From Faecalibacterium sp. (GTDB taxonomy: Bacteria > Bacillota > Clostridia > Oscillospirales > Ruminococcaceae), in contig JAHHRL010000002.1 of assembly GCA_020025825.1 (NCBI GenBank), positions 163,304-227,303 on the forward strand: a DNA stretch of 64,000 bases, in the 5' to 3' direction. The stretch's first letter is position 1. The number at the start of each line of letters is the position of its first letter. The notes beneath the pieces were generated by a model. It saw only the letters and a program-made list of their open reading frames with translations. It did no database searches and was not told the origin of the DNA. Both the position numbers and the translations under genes were made by a program. Positions 1 through 8,741 of the stretch are shown piece after piece.

Positions 1-422
1 TTTTCGGTTGCAAAATCGTACACAGGTAAATCCGCCCAGCCTTTTTCGTTCAGCTGTGCAAGGCAGCGGTTAATTTCGGGCATATCCAGTGTGGCCGGGC
101 TTTCGTAGTCCTTTTTTCCGTTGGGCAAAATGGGATAGTTTTCTGCTCCAATAAAGAAATTGTCCAAACTGATTACACGTGCCGGTACGCCCTGTGCCTC
201 TAAAGTTTGTGCCAGCTTTAGGCTGCTTGTGGTTTTACCACTGCTGGAGGGGCCTGTCAACATGATAATTTTTGCGCCGGACTCAATAATTTGTTTTGCC
301 GCACGGTCCAAACGCTGTTGATATTCCCTCTCGCCGTCCTCTACCAACGCAGTCGGACTCATTGCCGCAACATTAAACAGGCTGATTTCCACCAGCCGCT
401 TGGGTACCAGAATCTTGTTCAT
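1..422 (-). CDS. Nucleoside (uridine-type) kinase, N-terminal part, cut by the left window edge
   Basis: The reading frame is open from an ATG at 422 to the window edge, giving 140 visible residues. A P-loop GPSSSGKT (about residues 57-64) followed by a SLDNFF segment (about 85-90) matches the phosphoribulokinase/uridine kinase family, in which SLDDFY-type residues bind the nucleoside. It probably phosphorylates a nucleoside in the cytoplasm. The start has a good site (AAAGGAG about 11 bases upstream) and lies inside the 3' end of hemZ, so the two genes overlap by 50 bases and are likely co-expressed. The C-terminus is not visible, so substrate class and any extra domain cannot be judged. Confidence 0.8.
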   Translation of the reverse strand, partial: MNKILVPKRLVEISLFNVAAMSPTALVEDGEREYQQRLDRAAKQIIESGAKIIMLTGPSSSGKTTSSLKLAQTLEAQGVPARVISLDNFFIGAENYPILPNGKKDYESPATLDMPEINRCLAQLNEKGWADLPVYDFATE

Positions 423-1839
423 AAAATGCTGTTACTCCTTTTTTTCGTTCCAGCACTTCATCAAAGCGCTGGATGTATTCTTGCGGGTATTTATAGTTGA
501 AAATGCGCTGGATTACACCGGGACCTACCAACTTGGTGCTGCCGCCTGCGCCTGCAGACAAAATGGCGTGCACTTCTTCCATAATATAAATATTATAGTA
601 TCCCTCATGTCCGGGCTTGCACCAGCCCACATTTTCCAGATTTTGCAGGGTATTCTTTTGGCGGTACAGATAATACGGGATATACCCGGCCTCCACCAGC
701 AAGCTGCATTTTTCCAGCATGGCGGCAACATCGGCATATTCCTGGTCTGCCTGCCCTTCAATCATAATACGGGAAGCACGCTTTAAGGTTAAGGTGTGCA
801 CCGTAATATTTTCGGGGTCTAACGCAATTGCACGGCGCAGGCTTGCTTCAAAGCCTTCTACGGTATCGCCCGGCAAACCGGCAATCAAGTCCATGTTGAT
901 GTCCTTGTGGCCAATTTCTCGAGCCTGCTCATAGCAGCGCACAATATCTTCTGCCGAGTGCTTGCGTCCAATATTAGCCAGCACTTGGTCTGAGAAGGTT
1001 TGTGGGTTGATAGAAATACGTGTTGCTCCCAGCTCTTTGATAACCGCCAGCTTCTCCGCATCGGTGCAGTCCGGGCGGCCGGCTTCAACGGTGTACTCCA
1101 GCAAATCAGAAAGGTCAAAGCACTCCCGTACCGTTTCCATCAGCTGGCGCAGCTGTGCTGCGGATAAGCTGGTAGGTGTACCGCCGCCTATATAAATAGA
1201 GCACAGGTGCATCTTATTGTGCTGTGCCTGATCACGAATCGCACGTACCTCTTGGCAAAGCGCATCTACGTAGGGCTGTACCAGCTTGCGGTCACGGTCC
1301 AAATTACAGCTTACAAAGCTGCAATAACTGCATCGGGACGGGCAAAACGGAATACCAATATACAGGCTATAATAGCGGTCGCCCCTGCCCTTTTCCAAAA
1401 TTTGTTCCTGCACATTTGCAATGCTGCGAATCATTTCAAACTTTTGCGGTGTGCAGTCAAAGTGCTTCAAAAAGCGGTCTGCAATTTCCTGCTCGGACTC
1501 GCCCCGTGCACGTGCATCGTGAATCAAGCGTACCGGACGCACACCGGTCAGCTTGCCCCAAGGGGGACGGATTCCCGTTTTTTCCCGCAGCAAATCGTAC
1601 ACCAGCCCTGCCAGCGCTTGGTCTTCCTTTTCGCCGTTTTGGGGCATCGATGCAGTTTTGGTACTGCAAACACCGTTTTGCATCAATACCGCTTTCATTT
1701 CGTCCGGGCCAAAATAGGCACAAACCGAATCTTCTGTTTCATCGGGCTGTTGTGCCGCCAGCGGTGCAAGTGGAAAGAACAAACGTACCAAATGCTCCAC
1801 ATCATAGCCAGAGGCCAGTCCTTCAATATAAATTTTCAT
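373..1839 (-). CDS. hemZ: HemZ-type oxygen-independent coproporphyrinogen III oxidase-like radical SAM protein
   Basis: 488 residues. Radical SAM cluster motif CPSRCSYC (C166, C170, C173) followed by the SAM-binding GGGTPTSLS, with the HemN/HemZ-type N-terminal extension of about 150 residues seen in HemZ. The family is annotated as coproporphyrinogen dehydrogenase, although many HemN-like members do other radical chemistry. No other haem gene is in the window. The chosen ATG at 1839 has AGGAGA four bases upstream; an ATG eight codons earlier lacks such a site and would overlap the preceding gene. Lies near the distal end of the ispDF operon, 11 bases after the metallo-hydrolase stop. Confidence 0.85.
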   Translation of the reverse strand: MKIYIEGLASGYDVEHLVRLFFPLAPLAAQQPDETEDSVCAYFGPDEMKAVLMQNGVCSTKTASMPQNGEKEDQALAGLVYDLLREKTGIRPPWGKLTGVRPVRLIHDARARGESEQEIADRFLKHFDCTPQKFEMIRSIANVQEQILEKGRGDRYYSLYIGIPFCPSRCSYCSFVSCNLDRDRKLVQPYVDALCQEVRAIRDQAQHNKMHLCSIYIGGGTPTSLSAAQLRQLMETVRECFDLSDLLEYTVEAGRPDCTDAEKLAVIKELGATRISINPQTFSDQVLANIGRKHSAEDIVRCYEQAREIGHKDINMDLIAGLPGDTVEGFEASLRRAIALDPENITVHTLTLKRASRIMIEGQADQEYADVAAMLEKCSLLVEAGYIPYYLYRQKNTLQNLENVGWCKPGHEGYYNIYIMEEVHAILSAGAGGSTKLVGPGVIQRIFNYKYPQEYIQRFDEVLERKKGVTAFYEQDSGTQAAGGNQPV

Positions 1840-1850
1840 GGAATCTCCTG

Positions 1851-2453
1851 TTAATCTTGACACATCGCCGTGATAAAATAATTGTTCTGCATTTCGTAAG
1901 CGTAGGTTGAGTGTCCTTCGTGTCCCGGCAAAACTTCAGCATCTGCAGGAATCGGCAGGCGCTTGAGCTTTTTGCAGCTTGCCACCATTTGTTCCGGATT
2001 GCCGCCGGGCAAATCCGTGCGTCCTACGCTGCCTGCAAACAAAGTATCTCCGGTAAAAAACAAATTACCGCACAAAATGCATACGCTGCCCAGTGTATGG
2101 CCCGGGGTATGCCAAACCGTAAAGCTCAACTCATCAACGGTGATGGTCTGGCCTTCTTCATAGCCTTTATCCCGTGCTTTTAAGGGATAGCCGCTGACCC
2201 CTCTCACATCGCACAGCTCGCAATACAAGGTTGCCTTCCATTGCTGGCGCAGCTGCTCTGCCGAGCCCACATGGTCAAAATGGCCGTGTGTGCAAAAAAT
2301 GTGGGTAAGGGTTGCGCCCTCCTGCTGCAAAATACGGTTATACTCAACAGCAGGTGCAGCGGGGTCAATTACTACAGCGTGGCCCTGTTCCGAAATCAGC
2401 AAATAGGTGTTCGTGTACAACGGGGCCGGCCCGTTCAATTGAAAAAATTTCAT
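1851..2453 (-). CDS. Metallo-beta-lactamase-fold hydrolase, glyoxalase II-like
   Basis: 200 residues. The zinc motif THGHFDH is followed by the downstream ligands in HTPGHTLGS and FTGDTLF and a C-terminal GHEG. This is the glyoxalase II-like subgroup, which hydrolyses thioesters such as S-lactoylglutathione or works on related small molecules; the true substrate cannot be told here. Start chosen at the ATG at 2453, directly after the dtd stop codon, with AGAGGT overlapping the end of dtd; the ATG five codons upstream sits inside dtd. Association with dtd and relA is a common Firmicutes arrangement. It belongs to the long operon starting at 13.7 kb. Confidence 0.85.
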   Translation of the reverse strand: MKFFQLNGPAPLYTNTYLLISEQGHAVVIDPAAPAVEYNRILQQEGATLTHIFCTHGHFDHVGSAEQLRQQWKATLYCELCDVRGVSGYPLKARDKGYEEGQTITVDELSFTVWHTPGHTLGSVCILCGNLFFTGDTLFAGSVGRTDLPGGNPEQMVASCKKLKRLPIPADAEVLPGHEGHSTYAYEMQNNYFITAMCQD

Positions 2454-2455
2454 TG

Positions 2456-2911
2456 TTACCTCTTCCATTCATCGGTATCTATCACAATCGTAACAGGGCC
2501 ATCGTTTACCAAAGCTACCTGCATATCTGCGCCAAACTCACCATGCTGTACATCCTTGAGCCCTTGCTTTTCCATCTCCGCCAAAAACATATCGTATGCG
2601 TCGGTTGCAAGCGGAGGTTTTGCCGCCGTAATAAAGCTGGGGCGCATTCCTTTTTTTGTATTGCCATATAACGTAAAATTAGATACTACCAGCGCCGAAA
2701 GCCCCAGCTCTTTTGCGCTGCAATTCAGTTTTCCGTCCGCATCGGAAAAAATCCGAAGCCCGGCACACTTTTCTGCCAGTTTAGGGACAATATCCAAAGT
2801 ATCCGTATCCTTGATGCCTAATAAAATCATCAGGCCCTGACCGATTTTACGCTCCGGTCCGCCATTTACACTTACAGACGCCGAAGACACTCGCTGAACT
2901 ACTGCTCGCAT
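2456..2911 (-). CDS. dtd: D-aminoacyl-tRNA deacylase
   Basis: 151 residues, the normal length for DTD. The family signatures SNFTLYGNTKKGMRPSF (the SQxT-like active-site segment) and the C-terminal NDGPVTIVID (cross-subunit Gly-Pro-containing motif) are both present. The enzyme is a homodimer that hydrolyses D-amino acids, and glycine mischarged on tRNA-Ala, from tRNA. ATG at 2911 is preceded by GAGAGGG. It begins next to the relA stop and is followed directly by the metallo-hydrolase, indicating translational coupling. No anomaly seen. Confidence 0.95.
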   Translation of the reverse strand: MRAVVQRVSSASVSVNGGPERKIGQGLMILLGIKDTDTLDIVPKLAEKCAGLRIFSDADGKLNCSAKELGLSALVVSNFTLYGNTKKGMRPSFITAAKPPLATDAYDMFLAEMEKQGLKDVQHGEFGADMQVALVNDGPVTIVIDTDEWKR

Positions 2912-2912
2912 T

Positions 2913-5228
2913 TTACCCTCTCGTTACTTTCAATACATCACGAATTTTAGCCAAACGGCTCACCACATTGTTCAAGTGCTCTGTATTGGCAATGCCGATG
3001 GTAATGCTCATAACAGCGCAGCCCTTATCCGACTGGCGTGCATTGATTGCATAAATCGGCACACGCATATCCTGCAGTGTAGCCGCTACATCACCCAGCA
3101 AGCCGTCACGGTCCAGTGCGGAAATTTCCAGTGTGGCCTTAAAACTTTGCTTGTTATCCTGCGCCCAGTATGCCTTTACCCAACGTCCTGCATTGGACGG
3201 GTCTCGCATACCGTTTACCGCATTGGTGCAAATTCGCTTATGAATCGAAACACCAAAGCCACGGGTAACAAAACCCACAATTTCGTCTCCCGGCAAGGGG
3301 CTGCAGCACTTTGCAAACTTAATGGGGCAGTTGTCCATATCCTTTACAATAACACCGTCTGTTGGCTGAGGCGGGTGTACTGTAGTTACCGTAACGGGTT
3401 TAGGCTCGTTTGCAGCACGCAGCTTTGCAAATTCCTCACGGAAACGTGGCAGACAATTTGCCATTGTCAGGCCGCCGTAGCCGATTGCTGCATACAGTTC
3501 TTCCGGCGTATTTTTACGCAAGCGACGGGCAACTTCACTGATATAGTCATCCCATTCATCATCGTTGACAAAAATCTGATTGCGGCGCAGCTCCTTGTTC
3601 AGTAAGTCACGGCCTTCCGCAATATTTTCATCCCGGCACATCTTTTTGAACCAGTTGCGGATTTTGCTTTTTGCTTCGCTTGTTTTTACAATCTTCAGCC
3701 AATCTCGGCTCGGGCCCTTATCCGCAGGGCCGGTGATTACTTCAATAATCTCGCCCGTAGTAACCTGATGGTCGATAGGCACAATGCGGTTATTCACCTT
3801 ACACGCAATCATACGGTTGCCAACCGCAGAGTGAATCGCATACGCAAAGTCGATGCAGGTTGCGCCTGCGGGCAAGTTGATTACATCGCCCTTAGGCGTA
3901 AAGGCAAACACTTCCTCCGGCAAAAGGTCGCTCTTCAAATCACGCAGCAAGTTGCCTGCGTCGTCCGACATCCGCTGGTTTTCCAGCAGCTGACGTACCC
4001 ATGCAAGCCGTGCATCCAGCGAATCCTGCGGGCTGGAAAGGCCTTCCTTATAGCGCCAGTGTGCAGCAACACCATACTCGGCCATCTCGTCCATTTCACG
4101 GGTACGAATCTGCACCTCGAAGGGAATGCCCTCGTGGCCGATTACCGTTGTGTGCAGGCTCTGGTAACCGTTGGGTTTGGGTGTAGAGATATAATCCTTA
4201 AAGCGATTGGGCAGCGGATGATACATATCATGAATCAAGCCCAGTGCATTGTAACACTCCGCCACCGAATCCAAAATAATACGAACAGCGTAAACGTCGT
4301 AAATTTCGTCAAAGCTCTTGTTCTGCATATACATCTTGCGATAAATGCCGTACACACTCTTAACACGGCGCTTCATAATCGCATTGCAGATTTCGCTTTC
4401 TTCCAGTCTTTTTTCGATATTAGCGGAGGTACGGCTTAAAAACTCCTCGCCGTTTTTCTCGCTAAGCAGGTGCCGAATCTCCTGATAGCTGACGGGGTCC
4501 AGATAGTTCAGGCTTCGGTCTTCCAGTTCTTCCTTAATATTCAGGATACCCAGACGGTTTGCAATGGGCGCATACACTTCCATCGTTTCCAGTGCTTTGT
4601 CACGGCGCTTTTGCTCCGGCCATGCATCGCCCGTGCGCATATTGTGCAGTCTGTCACAAAGTTTGATAATCATGACACGCACGTCTTGGCTCATTGCCAG
4701 CAGCATCTTGCGCAAGTTTTCTGCCTGCTGCTCCTCAATACTGGAAAACTGGATTTTAGTCAGCTTCGTAACGCCATCTACCAGCAGTGCCACGTCTGCG
4801 CCAAATTTGCTTTGTACTTCCTCAATGGTAATGGGGGTATCCTCTACAACGTCGTGCAAAAGCGAAGCAGCGATGCTCTCGCTGTCCATACCCAAGTCCA
4901 CCAGCAAACGGGCAACTGCCAACGGGTGGCAAATATAAGGCTCACCGCTGCGGCGGAAAACACCTTTATGCAAATCGTCTGCCGTTTGGAATGCTCGTTC
5001 AATCAGCTCAAGGTCGTACCCACGGCCGCTCTCACGCAATGCGTCCATCAATTTTTCGTGGGTAATGATTTCCGGGCGGGTAATCACCGACTCGCTGTCC
5101 ACTGCTGCGTCCGCAGGCTTGGCCGTAGCTGCCAGAGTACCAATTTCCTTGACTTTATGTTGTAAATGCGTCTTTGCCGAATAGAATCCCGGCTCCTCTA
5201 ACGCTTCTTTTTTTGTAGCCTGTGCCAT
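2913..5228 (-). CDS. relA: Bifunctional (p)ppGpp synthetase/hydrolase, RelA/SpoT family
   Basis: 771 residues. The HD hydrolase domain has H87, H101 and the HD pair 125-126 in LLHDVVEDT, then CDRLHNMRT near 191-199. The synthetase domain has DYISTPKPNGYQSLHTTV, followed by a TGS domain (VFAFTPKGDVINLP), a CC region (CPIKFAKCCSPLPGD) and a C-terminal ACT domain. All hydrolase and synthetase signatures appear intact, so both making and degrading the alarmone is expected, as in the single long Rel of Firmicutes. The N-terminus is about 40 residues longer than usual. ATG at 5228 follows GGAGGA. recJ precedes it with a two-base gap. Confidence 0.95.
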   Translation of the reverse strand: MAQATKKEALEEPGFYSAKTHLQHKVKEIGTLAATAKPADAAVDSESVITRPEIITHEKLMDALRESGRGYDLELIERAFQTADDLHKGVFRRSGEPYICHPLAVARLLVDLGMDSESIAASLLHDVVEDTPITIEEVQSKFGADVALLVDGVTKLTKIQFSSIEEQQAENLRKMLLAMSQDVRVMIIKLCDRLHNMRTGDAWPEQKRRDKALETMEVYAPIANRLGILNIKEELEDRSLNYLDPVSYQEIRHLLSEKNGEEFLSRTSANIEKRLEESEICNAIMKRRVKSVYGIYRKMYMQNKSFDEIYDVYAVRIILDSVAECYNALGLIHDMYHPLPNRFKDYISTPKPNGYQSLHTTVIGHEGIPFEVQIRTREMDEMAEYGVAAHWRYKEGLSSPQDSLDARLAWVRQLLENQRMSDDAGNLLRDLKSDLLPEEVFAFTPKGDVINLPAGATCIDFAYAIHSAVGNRMIACKVNNRIVPIDHQVTTGEIIEVITGPADKGPSRDWLKIVKTSEAKSKIRNWFKKMCRDENIAEGRDLLNKELRRNQIFVNDDEWDDYISEVARRLRKNTPEELYAAIGYGGLTMANCLPRFREEFAKLRAANEPKPVTVTTVHPPQPTDGVIVKDMDNCPIKFAKCCSPLPGDEIVGFVTRGFGVSIHKRICTNAVNGMRDPSNAGRWVKAYWAQDNKQSFKATLEISALDRDGLLGDVAATLQDMRVPIYAINARQSDKGCAVMSITIGIANTEHLNNVVSRLAKIRDVLKVTRG

Positions 5229-5230
5229 AC

Positions 5231-7357
5231 TTATACTTCCTCCATACGTTTCAGGATTGGCGCCGACGCCAAATCCTTTTTACCCGCTGTGGGAACCAGT
5301 GCTAATACACAAATGCCGTTCTGCTCCTGTTTTGCAATCAAGCCCAGCTGCTCCAGCGCTGTAACGCCAGCTAAAATCTTGCCTGCCTGGTCGGAGCCCA
5401 ACCGGGCAAAAAGCGGCTGCAAATCATCTGCACGCCAAGCACCGCTGCGCAATGTTTGATACACTGCCGCAACATCACTGCGTTTGGGATGAATCAATGC
5501 TCGCTGTGTTGCGGAAAGCGGTGCTCCGCCACAAAAAGCTTCAAACAGTTCTGCCTGATGTGCAGGCTCGTTGCCCAGCCCAGCCGGCCGAATGTCCAAA
5601 ATACGTCCTGAGTACTGGGCGCCCATCCGTGCCTCATAAACCGATAGATTCAAAACCACATCTACACGGTCCCCTATCTGATACGAGAACTGCATCGGGG
5701 AAACGCTAAAACACACTGCATACAGAGTAGTATTGCCCTGACGCAGCCGCACACGGGTATGCCGTCCCTCAGAAACAGGATAAATTCCTTCTATCTGCGT
5801 ATTTTCCAACAGGAAAAGCGGCGCAGGATTTTTGCTGCCCAAAGGAGCCATGCGCTCCAATGCACGGACGGCATCTAAGTTTGTTTTATCCAATTGCAGA
5901 GATAAATCCGGCTGCAAGGGCGGACGCTTCAGCACGGGTACTTCTTGAATTGCCCATGCATTCATACGACGGCGCAGCGCCGGAATATTTTGTTCTTCTA
6001 CGGATAAGCCCGCCGCCATAGCATGACCGCCATAACGAATCAGCAAATCGCTGCAGGATGCAATGCAGTCATGCAAATTTAATCCGCCCACACTGCGGCC
6101 GCTGCCACGGCCTTCGCCATTCTCATCAATGCTAATAACCACAACCGGGCGGCCCAACTGCTCGACCAAGCGGCTTGCCACAATTCCAATGACACCTGCG
6201 TGCCAGCCGTGGCCGCACACAACTACAACACGGTCTTCCCGTAAAGAAGGGTCTGCATCTAGTTGCGCCTGCACCGCAGCGGCAATATCCTGCTCTATTT
6301 TTTGGCGAGTGCGGTTTGCTTCGTTCAGCTTTTCCGCCAATTCTACGGCACGGTCTTCCTCTTCGCACAATAACAACTGCAATGCGGTAACCGCACTATC
6401 CATACGGCCCGCCGCATTGATTCGTGGTGCCAAGGCAAAACTTACATTTTCTGCGGTAACGGGTCTGTCACCAAGGCCTGTTGTTTCCAAAAGCGCCTGT
6501 ATACCGGGGCGGTCGCTGTTTTGTATTAAAGCCAAACCTGCTGTAACTAATGTGCGGTTTTCTCCAACCAGCGGCATCACGTCAGCAATTGTTCCCATTG
6601 CTGCCAGGTCACCGCAGTAATCCAAAACTTCTTCCGGTGCACAGCCATCCAGTGCTGCACACAGCTTAAAAGCCACACCTGCACCGGACAGGCCCTTAAA
6701 CGGGCTGGTATCATCTACACGCATTGGGTCCACAACAGCTACCGCTTTGGGCAGTTGTTCCGGCGGCAAATGATGGTCCGTAATAATCAGGTCCATACCC
6801 AGCTGCGCCGCATAGTCTGCTTCGTCCAATGCAGAAATGCCGTTATCGACTGTTACAATCAAGCTATATCCACGCTTATGGATGGAATCAATCGTATTGC
6901 GGTTTAGGCCGTAGCCTTCCCCCTCACGGCTGGGAAGCATACACTTTACGTCTGCCCCCATCCCCTTCAGGTGCTGATACAGCAATGCTGTAGCCGTAAC
7001 GCCATCTACGTCATAATCGCCGAAAATAACGATGGTTTCCCCTTCGTCTATTGCATTCAGAATTCGCTCGCAAGCTTTGCCCATATCCTGCATCAGCATC
7101 GGGTCAGACAGCGGAGCATCTCCTGCTAAAAAGTCCAATACTTGGTCTGGGGCTGTCATGCCGCGTGCTGCCAGCACACCTGCTAACAGCGTGTATGTTT
7201 TTGTTTTTTGCGCAAGCATTGCTGCCTGTTCCTGTTCCGACGGTTCTTCCTCTCGCTGTGCCAGTTCTATCTCCAGCGCATCTTCTGCCAGATATTTCGC
7301 CAGTTTTGCCGCTGCCGTGCGGTCTACGCTGCGCAGCTCCCAACTGCGATACTGCAT
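5231..7357 (-). CDS. recJ: Single-stranded-DNA-specific exonuclease RecJ
   Basis: 708 residues. DHH phosphoesterase signatures: FGDYDVDGVTATALL (the DYDxDG motif near residue 108), TVDNGIS, and ITDHHLP; a DHHA1-type GRGSGRS region follows, then an OB-fold-like C-terminal part. RecJ degrades 5' ends of single-stranded DNA in recombination and mismatch repair, using Mn/Mg. The start ATG at 7357 is preceded by GGAAGGAG. The gene ends two bases before relA, and its terminal codons supply part of the relA ribosome binding site. An N-terminal stretch of about 50 residues is less conserved. Confidence 0.93.
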   Translation of the reverse strand: MQYRSWELRSVDRTAAAKLAKYLAEDALEIELAQREEEPSEQEQAAMLAQKTKTYTLLAGVLAARGMTAPDQVLDFLAGDAPLSDPMLMQDMGKACERILNAIDEGETIVIFGDYDVDGVTATALLYQHLKGMGADVKCMLPSREGEGYGLNRNTIDSIHKRGYSLIVTVDNGISALDEADYAAQLGMDLIITDHHLPPEQLPKAVAVVDPMRVDDTSPFKGLSGAGVAFKLCAALDGCAPEEVLDYCGDLAAMGTIADVMPLVGENRTLVTAGLALIQNSDRPGIQALLETTGLGDRPVTAENVSFALAPRINAAGRMDSAVTALQLLLCEEEDRAVELAEKLNEANRTRQKIEQDIAAAVQAQLDADPSLREDRVVVVCGHGWHAGVIGIVASRLVEQLGRPVVVISIDENGEGRGSGRSVGGLNLHDCIASCSDLLIRYGGHAMAAGLSVEEQNIPALRRRMNAWAIQEVPVLKRPPLQPDLSLQLDKTNLDAVRALERMAPLGSKNPAPLFLLENTQIEGIYPVSEGRHTRVRLRQGNTTLYAVCFSVSPMQFSYQIGDRVDVVLNLSVYEARMGAQYSGRILDIRPAGLGNEPAHQAELFEAFCGGAPLSATQRALIHPKRSDVAAVYQTLRSGAWRADDLQPLFARLGSDQAGKILAGVTALEQLGLIAKQEQNGICVLALVPTAGKKDLASAPILKRMEEV

Positions 7358-7397
7358 TTTGCGCGCTCCTTCCTATTTATATATTCCCACTTTATCC

Positions 7398-8705
7398 TTA
7401 CGGCTTAAAATTAAGCATTTCGCCCATTTCATCTGCAGAAAGGCCGTCCCGTGCCAACATGCCCTGAAGTGCCGCAATATCGCCCGTAACATTCATAGCT
7501 ACATCATCCAAAAGTTTATCCTGCAATGCCGCAATGCCTAAATTCAGCGAATGCAGCATACCGGCAATATCCTGCCGTACATTTGCCGCATTATCGCTAT
7601 TATGCATTTTCAAATCATTATAAACATACAACAGCTTCAGCGTTGTAGGGATATACTGTTCCGTCATATGCCGGATTTTGGGCAAACTTTCCGGGTGCTT
7701 GGTAATCCACTCCAATATAACACGACTGTTTTGCTCCAGCTGCTTTAGCTCCTGTTGTGCCTGCGGCTGGTCCTCCATCATATCGCTTTCTTTTTCCAGC
7801 GCATCGATAAAGTTTTTCAGCTGCATCTGGGACTCACTCAGCTTATCCTCCGGTTGCTTTTTCTGCGCAGATTCTTCTTCCAAAGGTTCTTCCTGTGTTT
7901 GCTGCATCCGCTTATCACGTGCTTCACGCCATGCATTCAAGTCAAAGTACAGCATTTCTTCGGATTTATCCATCCAAGCCGAAAACCACCCACGCTTCAG
8001 ATATTTATTCAAGCGCTTGCGCATCTTTTTTACAGGCATACGCAAGCCATCTGCCAGATAATCCACCGACAAAGCGGCCTGCCCTTGTGCAACCTTTTTT
8101 ATATCAGAAAAAAAGCGGTAAGCACGTAAATTTTCAATGCCATGCATACAGCCAAAGCCGCCCACAAGAATAAAAAATGCACTTACGGCAAACATAACAA
8201 GGTCTCGTTCAAGGAAAGCAATTATCAAAGTAGTGCCGCAGCCAAGCGCCATCATAGTAAAAATGCCGGTAAATACAATACCTTTTGCCATGCAGTCTCT
8301 GGCCGCACGCTGTAGCTCACGTGTTACATCTGCTTCCTTGTCCTTTGGCTTAAAGTTTGCGAATCCGAACAGCGAATTTGCAGCATTATCCCAATTGGAA
8401 ACATCAATGTCGTGTTTTTGCAGGTTTTCTCTTGCATAACTCAGCCTGCGGCTGATTTTTTTTGCCACCATTTCCGAAATGGTCCCGCCAAGCTCCGCTG
8501 CTTTTCCGCTCAGCTCTGTACCCAAGCCGTCAAAACCGTACTGAAAGCTATCCGTTACGGTCTGTCCCAGTGCACGCAGCTGTTCCTCTAAATTCTTTTG
8601 CAAATCATCATTACTCTGTGCTGTATCCTGCCTTGGCGGCTGATTTGCCGAATCCTGATACAACTTTGAATAATCAAAATCAAAGCCGTTGCTATCTTGT
8701 TTCAT
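7398..8705 (-). CDS. XpaC-like 5-bromo-4-chloroindolyl phosphate hydrolysis family membrane protein
   Basis: 435 residues. A hydrophilic, Gln/Asp-rich N-terminus is followed by two membrane segments (about 140-190) and a long helical C-terminal half. The segment ending with YIPTTLKLLYVY is characteristic of the XpaC family, named from a Bacillus locus that affects hydrolysis of a chromogenic phosphate; its biochemical activity is unknown. XpaC genes usually sit beside telA (toxic anion resistance), but no telA is present here. The ATG at 8705 has only a weak AGAAAG site, so expression may depend on upstream translation. It lies between the COG2509 flavoprotein and recJ in the long operon. Confidence 0.75.
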   Translation of the reverse strand: MKQDSNGFDFDYSKLYQDSANQPPRQDTAQSNDDLQKNLEEQLRALGQTVTDSFQYGFDGLGTELSGKAAELGGTISEMVAKKISRRLSYARENLQKHDIDVSNWDNAANSLFGFANFKPKDKEADVTRELQRAARDCMAKGIVFTGIFTMMALGCGTTLIIAFLERDLVMFAVSAFFILVGGFGCMHGIENLRAYRFFSDIKKVAQGQAALSVDYLADGLRMPVKKMRKRLNKYLKRGWFSAWMDKSEEMLYFDLNAWREARDKRMQQTQEEPLEEESAQKKQPEDKLSESQMQLKNFIDALEKESDMMEDQPQAQQELKQLEQNSRVILEWITKHPESLPKIRHMTEQYIPTTLKLLYVYNDLKMHNSDNAANVRQDIAGMLHSLNLGIAALQDKLLDDVAMNVTGDIAALQGMLARDGLSADEMGEMLNFKP

Positions 8706-8741
8706 ACAAACTTCTTTCTACTTTTCTTACACCGATTTTAT

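Noticed and set aside
3768..5165. Long plus-strand frames of 223 and 231 codons
   Set aside because: Antisense shadows of relA; composition follows the opposite-strand codons.
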